Assembly (NCBI GenBank): GCA_014529385.2
Contig: CM043956.1
Location: 87,845,721 to 87,909,720 of the forward strand
Direction: 5' to 3'
DNA: 64,000 nt
From: Adiantum capillus-veneris
Taxonomy: Eukaryota; Streptophyta; Polypodiopsida; Polypodiales; Pteridaceae
The notes below the pieces were generated by a model. The model was not told where the DNA came from. It saw only the letters and a program-made list of their open reading frames with translations, and made no database searches. How positions within the stretch are numbered: position 1 is the first letter of the stretch; each line of letters begins with the position of its first letter. Position numbers and translations under genes: made by a program. Below, piece by piece: positions 30,844 through 40,636 of this stretch.

Positions 30844-33090
30844 ATGGCTTTCTCTTATCCGGAGTTTCATGGAAGAAGTGATGAAGATGTGGAAGATTTT
30901 TTGGAAAAGATGGAGGTTGCCTGCATTACCAACCAGATTCATGACCCTGCACATATGTTACGTCTTCTCCAAATTTGTTTGAAGAGTGATGCAGGAGTCT
31001 CGTCCAAAACATTTGAAGAGGAGTTGCGTGCAGCGGATCCACCTGTAAGATTGAGTTGGGCCAATCTAAGGCATGGGTTGGAAGTGGAGTTTGTGAAGAT
31101 AGAAGATCCTGACAAAGTGTGGCAAGAAGTACAAGGTTTGGTGCAAAAGAAAGGTGAGCCAGTAGATGCGTACATACGTAAGTTCTCATTGGCATGGGAG
31201 TGGATGTGCAAGGCCTTAGCACCACAGGTACCCCCGCCTGACATGATGAAGAAGGACAGGTTCTTGGCTGGTCTTTGGGAGAATATACGTTGGAGAGTGG
31301 AGCTAAAGAAGCCTAGGACATATGAAGATGCACTAGAGGTAGCAAAGAACAAAGAGTGGAAGTTGAGGAAAATGAGTCAGTTAGGGGTGGAGTCTTTGCC
31401 CATGAGTTCTAAATTTCAGCCTATAGAGTCTTTACAAGGTCGCATGTCAGGGGTTCATCATGAACCAGTGGTTCCTGTTACTACTCAGGTTATGCCAGCA
31501 ATGGTCACTACATCAGTGCAAGATGATGGGCTAAGGCAAGACATGAGGCAAGTGGTAGATTTGATGGAGAATCTCAGCCTAAACATGTTAGGTCAAGTGG
31601 GAAATAATCGAGGTCGAGGGAGGTTTGCAAATCAGCCAGGAGGTGAAGAAAGGCCTAGGAATGGTGTTGGACAAAGCAATGGTAGGTTTTGGAGGCAGAC
31701 GCCCACATGTTATAATTGTGGAGAGTTGGGTCACATCAGCCTGCAATGTGATAAGCCACCAAGGATGGGGGGAGACATGTATCCATTTCCAAGACAGGTG
31801 CTAACTAGGTCAAATGATTATGGCATCGAAATTAAGGGAGAGGAAGGAACCAGTGGACTGACCTAGGAGGAAAAGGGAAAGACAAAAGTGCTAAGTGTAG
31901 TCACCTTGGAGAAGGCATCAAAGCTAGAGGATGCATTAGTGATGCCTATTGGGAAAAGTACCACAGAGGATAAGGAAGGAAGAAGTGCCCCAGGTCCTAG
32001 TAAGAAGAAAGGAAAGAGCCATGAAGGCGAGGATATCAAGGCCAAGAGGAAAAGGAGAGCTCGTCGAAAGTTTCATGTTTTAGATTTTCCACTAGGGGAT
32101 GGGCAATTTAGCTATGACTTGAAGGAGGATCTGATGACCAGGAAGGCAAATGTTACTTTTGGGCAGCTTATAGAGATGGTGCCTAAGCTAAAGCAACAGT
32201 GGAAGAGGATGGTTAACCCAATGGAGAAAGAGCCAGAGAGAGGTTCAGTAAAGGTGTTGGCAATGGATGAGCTACCAGACATTTGTCCAATAGTAGATGT
32301 GTGGCATAAAAGGAAAAATTTGGGACAAGGTTATGTGGATGGAGGAGCCCAAATATGCGTCATAACACACTCATGCGTTGAGAAGATGGGTCTCACAGTG
32401 GTTGGGGTGTCAGGTTTTCGGATCAGATTGGCAAGCCATCAAAAAGTAAAATGCTTGGGTGTTGTAAAGAGCTTAGAAGTGGAGGCATATGATGCAAAGG
32501 CAGTGATTGATTTTCATGTGATGCCAGCAGGGTTGGGAGCATATCCTATTATAGTGGGCAGACCATGGTTATGTATAGTGGGAGCTATTCAAGATTGGCG
32601 ACATGGTACAATTAGCCTCTATGGAAAGACAGATACCAAGAAGCTTTATAATATGGACACAAGGAAACGATTAGAGGATATTTATGAAGATGAGGATGAG
32701 TCTAGTGATGAAGACTCTTCCACGGTGACAGATGAGGACAGTGATAGCACTACCAGCAGTGATGAGGATGCTGATGTTGCATTGATGGACAAAGAAATCC
32801 AGGAGTTTGGTTTAGTTGCATTTGCGAATGAGGTTGAAGATGAAAGTGAAGGACCTTATGAAGTGATTGAAGGGCTGATGCAAACCAAGGTTGAGTTGTC
32901 AAAGAAGCAGGAATTGATGACACAAATGATCAGTGGAGACCTCTCAGCTATGGAGAAGGATATATATTTGCACATGCTGGCTAGTTTTCCTGATTTGTTC
33001 ATTACTTCATATGAAGAGATCAGAGGGTTCAAGGGTGAAGAGATGCATATAGAGCTGAAAGAAGGTGCTAAGCCAGTGCGGCAAGGCTAA
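30844..33090 (+). pseudogene. Tat-1 gag and protease
   Basis: Gag starts MAFSYPEFHGRSDEDVEDF. I prefer this ATG to the one 57 bp upstream because Tat-3 has a stop in the upstream extension. A CCHC knuckle (CYNCGELGHISLQC) lies near 31711. TAG at 31864-31866 stops the frame, which otherwise continues through a lysine-rich stretch, the FPLGDGQ motif and the protease (YVDGGAQICVI, near 32335; DGG replaces DSG, as in other Tat elements) to an acidic segment. It ends at 33088-33090 because of a one-base loss just before reverse transcriptase. Confidence 0.87.
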
Positions 33091-33840
33091 GAAGGATGGG
33101 TCAAGAGCAAATGGAAGCCTTGCGAGAAGAGGTGGACAAGTTATTGAAGGCAGGGTTCTTAGTCCCTGTGGAGACCACAGAATGGGTGAGCCCAGTTGTA
33201 GTCATTCCAAAGAAGGATGGAAAGTGGAGAATTTGTGTAGATTTTAAACCCTTAAATGTAGCCACTAAGAAGAATCCATATCCTCTTCCATTCATCGATC
33301 AGATCTTGGATTCAGTGGCAGGTTATGAGAGGTACAGTGTGTGTGATGGTTTTTCAGGCTATTTTCAATTGAAGATTGCTCTTAAAGACCGCACAAAAAC
33401 AACTTTCATTACGCCATGGGGCTGCTATTGCTACACGGTATTTCCATTTGGGTTGTCAAATGGACCATCTTTCTATCAATAGAGAGAAAATTGGGTATTG
33501 GCACCGTTCATTGGTAGTTGTGTTAAAGCTTTTATGGATGACTTCTGTGTTTATAGCAGTAGGGCTGAACACCATGAGAAGCTGCAGATGGTATTGGCTC
33601 GATATGATGAATGTGGAGGAAAACTAAATCCAAAGAAATGTCATTTAGCACAGCCAAGTGAAGTTATTGGGCCATATGGTGTCATAAAATGGCATTGAAG
33701 CTGATCCAGACAAGGTTAAGTCTATTATTCTTCTTCCATCACCTACGAGCACAAAGCAATTGGCAACCTTTATACACAAAGTGAAGTACATGGCACAGTT
33801 TATTCCATTGTCTTAACAGCTCCTTTATCCATTACAACAA
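33091..33840 (+). pseudogene. Tat-1 reverse transcriptase
   Basis: Open at 33096-33482 (LLKAGFLVPV, WVSPVVVIPKKDGKWRICVDFKPLN, YPLPFIDQILD, CDGFSGYFQLKI, FGLSNGPSFYQ). A stop at 33480-33482 plus loss of part of the following helix disrupts it. The catalytic segment (FMDDFCVYSS, near 33532) is in another frame at 33498-33698, followed by further shifts. The whole stretch appears identical, defects included, to Tat-2 39888-40631 on the opposite strand. Confidence 0.88.
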
Positions 33841-35025
33841 GTGGCAAAGCATGATCCATTGCAATGGGATGATAAGTGTGAAGAAGTGTTTCAAGAGGTG
33901 AAAGAGGTGTTAGGGGGGTTGTCAGCCATGCAGGCTCCTGATTGGGAGAAAGTTTTTTATGTAAATCCATCAGTAGGGGATGATGCCATTGGAGCCATGC
34001 TATTGCAAAAGGGGAAGGGTAGCCATTATATGAGGCCAGTGTATTGTGCAAGCAGAGTGAAGCTGGTAGCAGAGAGAAAATTCTTGGAAGTAGAGCTAGT
34101 GATGGCCAGTGTAATATTTTCTTGTCGACGATTTCGTCATTACTTGTTACCACGACCTTTTGTTTTCTTGAAGAGTTATGCCTTTTTCCCACAGCTAATT
34201 AATGGAACTAACATGTCAAATGTAGTCAAGAAATGGGTAATTGAGCTGCAAGAATTTGAGTTCTCTTTTCTAGTGGAAGATAGTACAAGGGCTACCCTAG
34301 CTGATTTGTTGACCTACAAGGAGAATCCCCTTATTGTTAAGGAAGAGGTGGTGAGAAAGGTAGTTGAAGAAGTGCCACAGATCAGCAATGCACATGTGTT
34401 GTTCTTTGATGGTTCATACAGAAAGAGCCATGATGCGGCCTCAGGGGGTATAGCACTTTATGATCCAGAGGGGAAGCTAGTATGCAAGAGAGGGTTCAAA
34501 TTGGATGCTCATAGTAACAATGAGGCTGAATATGCTACTCTGGAAGCCGGATTACACATTTGTTTGAAGCATGGGGTTCAAAGGTTGAGCATAAAAGGTG
34601 ATGCCTTGTTAGTGGTGAAGCAAGTACTTGGTGTGTGGAAGAGCAAGAACACCTCATTGAAGGAAATGTGCTTCAGAATTAAAGGCCTGTTAAAAAAGTT
34701 CAAAGCATGGAGAATCAGACACATTGAACGTGCTCTAAATGGAGAGGCACATGAAGCAGCTCAAGGCATGATTGGGGAGCTATTTGTGTTGAGGACCACT
34801 TTACCTCTTTGTCATGGCCGGGAAAGTTTGGCTCAAGAAGAGGAGTTTTTGCTAACAGCATTCATTCCAAAGGAGATTCATAAGTCTAAGAAGTATGGCT
34901 TTGTACGTAGAGCATACAGGTACAAATTGATTGGTGATGTCTTATACATGAAAGGGGCTGATCTCGTGTTGAGACGTGTACCTTGGCGAGAGGAGCTTTA
35001 CAGATATGTTGGAAGAGAATCATGA
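33841..35025 (+). pseudogene. Tat-1 RNase H, second (archaeal-type) RNase H and integrase start
   Basis: 394 open codons. Residues ~1-130 are the ordinary Gypsy RNase H (LQWDDKCEEVFQEVK, VGDDAIGAMLLQ, SRVKLVAERKFLEVE), with a degraded end. Residues ~185-310 are a second RNase H of the archaeal/plant type: FFDGSYRKSHDAASGG (D of the active site), SNNEAEYATLEAGL (E), KGDALLVVKQVLGVW (D) and GEAHEAAQ, where D-A-x-A is usual. Carrying both is the hallmark of the Tat lineage. The integrase start (YKLIGDVLYMKG, LRRVPWREELYR) is then cut by a frameshift near 35007. Confidence 0.88.
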
Positions 35026-36210
35026 AGGCGCATGTGGTGGCCATTTTGCTCTAAACTTCACCTTGCATAAGATTTTGCAAGAGGGGTATGTATGGCCTAG
35101 TTTGCACAAGGATGTTCACCATTGGTGTAGGTCTTGCAATAGGTGTCAAGCATTTGGGAAGAGAGTGTTGAAGCCAGAGCTACGAAAAACCATTATGGTG
35201 TTTGATGTGTTTGAAAAGTGGGGGATTGATGCAATAGGCCCGTTACCTATCACAAGCAGGGGCAAAAGCTATATCTTGACGACAGTGGACTATCTCTCTA
35301 GATGGGCAGAGGCTATAGCAGTAAAACAGATCACTGCAAAGGATGTGGCAAAATTTGTGTATGATGAAATATGTTGCAAGTTTGGGGTGCCATTAGAGGT
35401 ACTTTCAGATAGGGGCCAGGATTTAGAGCTAAACTGCTAGACTTCTTATGCACAAAGATGAAGATTAGGCACCAACATAAAAGATTCAATGAAAGATTCA
35501 ATGGTGAGTTGGTACAATGGTGAGTTGGTGAGCTTAAATGAAAGATTCAATGGTGAGTTGGTACAAATTCTTTCTAAAGTGACAGAGCACCAAGGAAAGA
35601 ATTGGGATTTGGAATTGCCTAGTGATTATTGGCTTACCGTACTTCGGTGAAGACAGGTACAGGGTTTAATCCATTTCATTTGGTGTATGGAAAGGAAGCA
35701 CTATTGCCTGTGGAGGTAGAGTTGCCTGCGGTCAAGATTTTAGAGAAGTTTCTTGAGCCGCCTAGTGATGCATTCAAAGAGAGGCTCTTGCAGTTACAAG
35801 AGGTCCAGTTGGATAGGATGAGCGCATTGGAGCATTATGGGAAGATGCAAGATAAGGCTTTGGCAAAGATAAATGAAAAGGTCAAAAGTAAGGGTATCAA
35901 GAAACATGACTTGGTTTTGCGCTACAACAGTAAGCTGGACAACACCTTCCAAAAGAAGTTTCAAATTAAGTGGGAAGGCCCTTTCAAGGTAGTGGAGTGT
36001 TTTCCAAATGGCACATATCAGCTGGCTAACCTCGATGGTGTTCTACATAAGTCAAGGGTAAATGGATTGCGTCTTAAATTGTATCATGCTAGATTGATGA
36101 TTGTGGAGCAAGACGAGCTGTCTGTGGATCAAGCAGTGTTGGTGAGGGATGAGGAGACCTGTGATGCGGCGAGTCTCATATCTCTCTTTGCTGCTGCTGA
36201 TCATGAATGA
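34976..36210 (+). pseudogene. Tat-1 integrase
   Basis: Three pieces. 34976-35440 has the zinc region (GGHF, HHWCRSCNRCQ) and first core motifs (WGIDAIGPLP, D; VDYLSRWAEA; LEVLSDRG, D), ending in a one-base shift at GPGFRA. 35478-35571 is scrambled: the HHTTPYYPQCNG segment is gone and GAAAGATTCAATGGTGAG-like sequence occurs three times. 35629-36210 is an open 193-codon C-terminal part (AYRTSVKTGTGF, FHLVYGKEALLP, GPFKVVECFPNGTYQL). Tat-2 37618-38610 shows the undisturbed order. Confidence 0.87.
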
Positions 36211-36238
36211 TCTAGCAGGCTAGGGGATGGGAAAATTA

Positions 36239-37383
36239 TGTCAGGAGTTTTTTGGAGCAAGGGATTGCGCATATGTACATATACATGCATGGTGCATCAA
36301 ATAAAGAATTGCCCATTTTTCAGAGCCAGGTGGTTACGTGGGGCCCACATGTGTACAGGTAGGACAGGGTGTACATAGTGCATCCATTTTCACTATTACC
36401 AGTACCACTGTGTTTTTTTTACAATAAGTAGGAGTTGGTAGCACGTAAAACTTCTCAATGAAGCTATCCGTGGGCCGACGACATGAGGTAAGCAGGTGCG
36501 TCAGATGGCATCGAGTGGCGTCAAGAGGTCGAAAGGGGTCAATACTTGCACGCGGAGAAGTATGGACACAATGTGGGTGTTTTCTTGTGATACGTATGCA
36601 GAAAGTTCATTATGAGGACCACTTTTTGGGTCCACTTCACGTGGTTGCGGGATGCAATTTTTGGAAAAATTGAGTGCCAGGTGTGTGGATGATGCAAAAA
36701 GGTGACAACTATGCACTGCGAGGTTAGTTTTTGGCCTGTTCGGGGTCCGTTTGAGGTCATCTAACACGCCACGGGTGCCCAACTAATAAAGCTAAGTGTG
36801 GGAACTGAATAAAATAAGAGAAGACCAGAAAAAATGTAGAGAAGAGAGGAGGAACAGACGCAAGTGTTTTTTCGCTGTTTTTGGAGCATTTTTTGGCCCT
36901 AAATTGCTCAATCTGAGGTCGGATTTGAGCACTTTGACAATGTAGAGTGGGGTTTTGGGGCATTCCGGACGCAATGGTGTTGTCCATTTTTCCAAATTCC
37001 TCACAGATTTTCTATTGTTTTTCTATGTAGTCGTCTCTGGTGAGTGAAGCCTCTGCTTAACTTTATGGTTGTATCTGGTGTATTTCCTCAATACTGTGTA
37101 AACTATTTTCCCCATTGGTGTTCGGCTGAGCTTCATTGAGTCTAAACAACATCAATTTTCCTCCTTTGAGCTGAATTGAGAGTGTGTGTGTGAGTGTGTA
37201 TGTGTGAGTGTTGAGTGGGCAAGTGGGAAATCTCTCTCTTCTCACTCCGTCTGTGTGTTTCCTGTCTCGGCTAGGCTGGTTGTGTAAGCCGAGTGGTGCC
37301 CCATAATGTGTGTGTGTGTATCATTCCAAGAGTGTGTGTCGGGTCATTATAGAGGCGTTGTGTGTGTTTTCATCCCACTCACA
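36239..37383 (+). repeat. Tat-1 3' LTR
   Basis: 1,145 bp, TGTCAGGAG…CACTCACA, preceded by the purine-rich CTAGGGGATGGGAAAATTA. It abuts the target duplication GCGC and then the remaining part of the Tat-2 LTR. Confidence 0.92.
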
Positions 37384-37589
37384 GCGCTAACAACTCCTCA
37401 TTATTATAAAAAAAACACACTGGTATTGGTAACAGTGAAAATCGATACACTATGTATATGTTGTCCTACCTGTACACATGTGGGCCCCACGTAACCACCT
37501 GGCTTTGGAAAATGGGAAATCCTTTATTCGATACACCATGCATGTATAAGTACATATGCACAATCCCTTGCTCCAAAAAAATCCTGACA
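37384..37589 (-). repeat. Tat-2 3' LTR, inner part
   Basis: 206 bp from GCGCTAACAACTCC to ATCCTGACA, matching 46313-46517. Together with 27685-28642 it rebuilds one complete 3' LTR in outline. The purine tract follows on the minus strand (CTAGGGGATGTGCAAATTA). Confidence 0.88.
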
Positions 37590-37617
37590 TAATTTGCACA
37601 TCCCCTAGCCTACTAGA

Positions 37618-38610
37618 TCATTCATGATCAGCAGCAGCAAAATGAGAGATGAGACGCGCCGCATCACAGGTCTCCTCATCCTTCACATACATTGCTTGAT
37701 CCATAGACAGCTCATCTTGCTCCACCATCATTAACCTGGCATGATATAATTTAAGACGCAATCCATTTACCCTTGACTTATGTAGAATCCCATCCAGGTT
37801 AGCCAACTGATATGTACCATTTGGAAAACACTCCACTACCTTGAAAGGGCCTTCCCACTTAATTTGAAACTTCTTTTGGAGGGTGTTGTCTAGCTTACAA
37901 TTGTAGCGCAAAACCAATTCATGCTTCTTGAGACCCTTACTTTTGACCTTTTCATTTATCTTTGCCAAAGCCCTATCATGCATCTGCCCATAATGCTCCA
38001 ATGCGCTCATCCTATCCAACTGAACCTCTTGTAACTGCAAGAGCCTCTCTTTGAATGCATCACTAGGCGGCCTAAGCAACTTCTCTAACATCTTGACCGC
38101 AGGTAACTCTACTTCAACAGGCAATAGTGCTTCCTTTCCATACACCAAATGAAATGGAGTAAACCCTGTACCTGTCTTCACCGAAGTACGGTAAGCCCAT
38201 AATGCACTAGGAAATTCCAAATCCCAATTCTTTCCTTGGTGCTCTGTCACTTTTGAAAGAATCTGTACCAACTCACCATTGAATCTTTCATTTAAGCCAT
38301 TACACTGCGGATAATAAGGAGTGGTATGCTGGTGCCTAATCTTCATCTTTGTGCATAAAAAATCTAGCAGTTTAGCTCTAAATCCAGGCCCCTCATCTGA
38401 AAGTAGCTCCAGTGGCACCCCAAACTTGCAACATATTTCATCGTACACAAATTTTTCCACATCCTTTGCAGTGATCTGTTTTACTGCTATAGCCTCTGCC
38501 CATCTAGAGAGATAGTCCACTGCAGTCAAAATATAGCTTTTGTCCCTGCTTGTGATAGGTAACGGGCCTATTGCATCAATCCCCCACTTTTCAAACACAT
38601 CAAACGCCAT
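37618..38610 (-). CDS. Tat-2 integrase core and C-terminal domain, 330 codons open
   Basis: Open integrase segment with WGIDAIGPLP (first D), LELLSDEGPGFRA (second D), YYPQCNGLNERFNGELVQ (E), AYRTSVKTGTGFTPFHLVYGKEALLP and a C-terminal GPFKVVECFPNGTYQLANLDG domain. The methionine used as start is internal to the polyprotein (FDVFEKW); the true reading comes from the zinc-finger segment upstream, where the sequence is damaged. It is the best-kept Tat integrase of the two inverted copies. Confidence 0.88.
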   Translation of the reverse strand: MAFDVFEKWGIDAIGPLPITSRDKSYILTAVDYLSRWAEAIAVKQITAKDVEKFVYDEICCKFGVPLELLSDEGPGFRAKLLDFLCTKMKIRHQHTTPYYPQCNGLNERFNGELVQILSKVTEHQGKNWDLEFPSALWAYRTSVKTGTGFTPFHLVYGKEALLPVEVELPAVKMLEKLLRPPSDAFKERLLQLQEVQLDRMSALEHYGQMHDRALAKINEKVKSKGLKKHELVLRYNCKLDNTLQKKFQIKWEGPFKVVECFPNGTYQLANLDGILHKSRVNGLRLKLYHARLMMVEQDELSMDQAMYVKDEETCDAARLISHFAAADHE

Positions 38611-38633
38611 AATGGTTTTTCATAGCTCTGGCT

Positions 38634-39886
38634 TCAACACTCTCTTCCCAAATTCTTGACACCTATTGTTGCAAGACCTACACCAATGGTGAACATCCTT
38701 GTGCCACATACGCCTTCATGATTCTCTTCCAACACTCTGTGAACCTCCTCCCTCCAAGGTACACATCTCAACACGAGATCAGCCCCTTTCATGTATAAGA
38801 CATCACCAATCAATTTGTACATGTATGCTATACGCACAAAACCGTACTTCTTAGACTTCTGAATCTCCTTTGGAATGATTTCTGTTAGAAAAAACTCCTC
38901 TTCTTGAGCCAAACTTTCCTAGCCATGATAAAAAGGTAAAGTGGTCCTCAACACAAATAACTCACCAATCATGCTTTGATCTGCTTCATGTGCTTCTCCA
39001 TTTAGAGAACGTTCAATGTGTCTGATGCTCCATGCTTCAAACTTTTTTAACAGGCCTTTAATTCTGAAACACATTTCCTTCAATGAGCTTTTCTTGCTCT
39101 TCCACACACCTAGCACTTACTTCACCGCCACTAACAAGGCCTCACCTTTTATGCTCAACCTAGCACAAATGTCTAATCGGGCTTCCAACATAGCATATTT
39201 AGCCTCATTGTTACTATGTGTATCCAATTTGAACCCTCTCTTACATACTAGCTTCCACTCTGGATCGTAGAGTGCTATACCCCCTAAAGTGGCATCATGG
39301 CTCTTTCTGTATGAGCCATCAAAGAACAACACATGTGCATTCCTGATATGTGGCACTTTTTCAACTACCTTTCTCACCACCTCTTCCTTAACAAGGAGGG
39401 GGTTCTCTTTGTACGTCAACAAATCAGCTAGGGTAGCCCTTGTACTGTCTTCCACTAGAAAAGAGAACTCAAACTCTTGCAGCTCAATTCCCCACTTCTT
39501 GACCACATTTGACATGTAAGTGCCATTAATTAACTGTGGCAAAAAGGCGTAACTCGTCAAGAAAGCAAAAGGTCGTGGTAGCAAGTAATGACAAAATCGT
39601 GACAAGCAAATATTACACTGGCCATCACTAGCTCTACTTCCAAGAACTTTCTCTCTGCTACCAGCTTCACTCTGCTTGCACAATACACTGGCCTCATATA
39701 ATGGCTACCCTTCCCCTTTTGCAATAGCATGGCTCCAATGGCATCATCCCCTACTGATGGATTTACATAAAAAACTTTCTCCCAATCAGGAGCCTGCATG
39801 GCTGACAACCCCCCTAACACCTCTTTCACCTCTTGAAACACTTCTTCACACTTATCATCCCATTGCAATGGATCATGCTTTGCCAC
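38634..39886 (-). pseudogene. Tat-2 RNase H, second RNase H and integrase start
   Basis: Four overlapping pieces. 39886-39557 is the ordinary RNase H, ending in frame damage at the ASVIF motif. 39683-39117 spans its end and the start of the second RNase H (FFDGSYRKSHDATLGG, SNNEAKYAMLEARL, where K replaces the catalytic E of NEAEY). 39116-38919 carries LGVWKSKKSSLKEM and the C-terminal end. 38912-38634 has the integrase start; its zinc finger lost sequence between CGTRMF and the cysteines. It is not functional. Confidence 0.85.
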
Positions 39887-39887
39887 T

Positions 39888-40631
39888 TGTTGTAATGGAT
39901 AAAGGAGCTGTTAAGACAATGGAATAAACTGTGCCATGTACTTCACTTTGTGTATAAAGGTTGCCAATTGCTTTGTGCTCGTAGGTGATGGAAGAAGAAT
40001 AATAGACTTAACCTTGTCTGGATCAGCTTCAATGCCATTTTATGACACCATATGGCCCAATAACTTCACTTGGCTGTGCTAAATGACATTTCTTTGGATT
40101 TAGTTTTCCTCCACATTCATCATATCGAGCCAATACCATCTGCAGCTTCTCATGGTGTTCAGCCCTACTGCTATAAACACAGAAGTCATCCATAAAAGCT
40201 TTAACACAACTACCAATGAACGGTGCCAATACCCAATTTTCTCTCTATTGATAGAAAGATGGTCCATTTGACAACCCAAATGGAAATACCGTGTAGCAAT
40301 AGCAGCCCCATGGCGTAATGAAAGTTGTTTTTGTGCGGTCTTTAAGAGCAATCTTCAATTGAAAATAGCCTGAAAAACCATCACACACACTGTACCTCTC
40401 ATAACCTGCCACTGAATCCAAGATCTGATCGATGAATGGAAGAGGATATGGATTCTTCTTAGTGGCTACATTTAAGGGTTTAAAATCTACACAAATTCTC
40501 CACTTTCCATCCTTCTTTGGAATGACTACAACTGGGCTCACCCATTCTGTGGTCTCCACAGGGACTAAGAACCCTGCCTTCAATAACTTGTCCACCTCTT
40601 CTCGCAAGGCTTCCATTTGCTCTTGACCCAT
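39888..40631 (-). pseudogene. Tat-2 reverse transcriptase
   Basis: Same motifs, stops and frameshifts as Tat-1 33091-33840. The predicted ORFs at 40245-40631, 40100-40351 and 40029-40229 are identical to their Tat-1 counterparts, and every pair of coordinates sums to 73727, so there is no indel in the tract. The neighbouring regions differ by several percent. Confidence 0.88.
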
Positions 40632-40636
40632 CCTTC

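Larger units (their letters stand above)
28643..37383 (+). mobile_element. Tat-1, Gypsy/Tat element nested in Tat-2
   Basis: 8,741 bp with both LTRs (28643-29783, 36239-37383), inserted in the 3' LTR of Tat-2 in the opposite orientation, with a 4-bp duplication GCGC (28639-28642, 37384-37387). The interior holds a non-iMet primer-binding site, a leader, a small ORF, gag-protease, reverse transcriptase, RNase H, second RNase H and integrase, all with frame damage. LTR divergence over the first ~240 bp is about 5% by eye, so it is older than Copia-1. A 1.27-kb pol tract is apparently identical to Tat-2. Confidence 0.9.

Noticed and set aside
33060-33110. Programmed frameshift between protease and reverse transcriptase in Tat-1 and Tat-2
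   Set aside because: Both copies share the one-base loss at GCAAGGCTAAGAAGG, but it lies inside the apparent conversion tract, and Tat-4 reads through the same place in one frame. Shared damage is simpler.
33800-34192. Minus-strand ORFs antisense to Tat pol, also seen at 39676-39927
   Set aside because: They mirror the sense frame in the conserved tract and have no recognisable domain. Their conservation follows from the identity of the two Tat copies.
27685-37589. Two independent, tail-to-tail truncated Tat insertions
   Set aside because: The LTR pieces 27685-28642 and 37384-37589 complement each other exactly and are separated by Tat-1 with a GCGC duplication, so nesting explains the layout.
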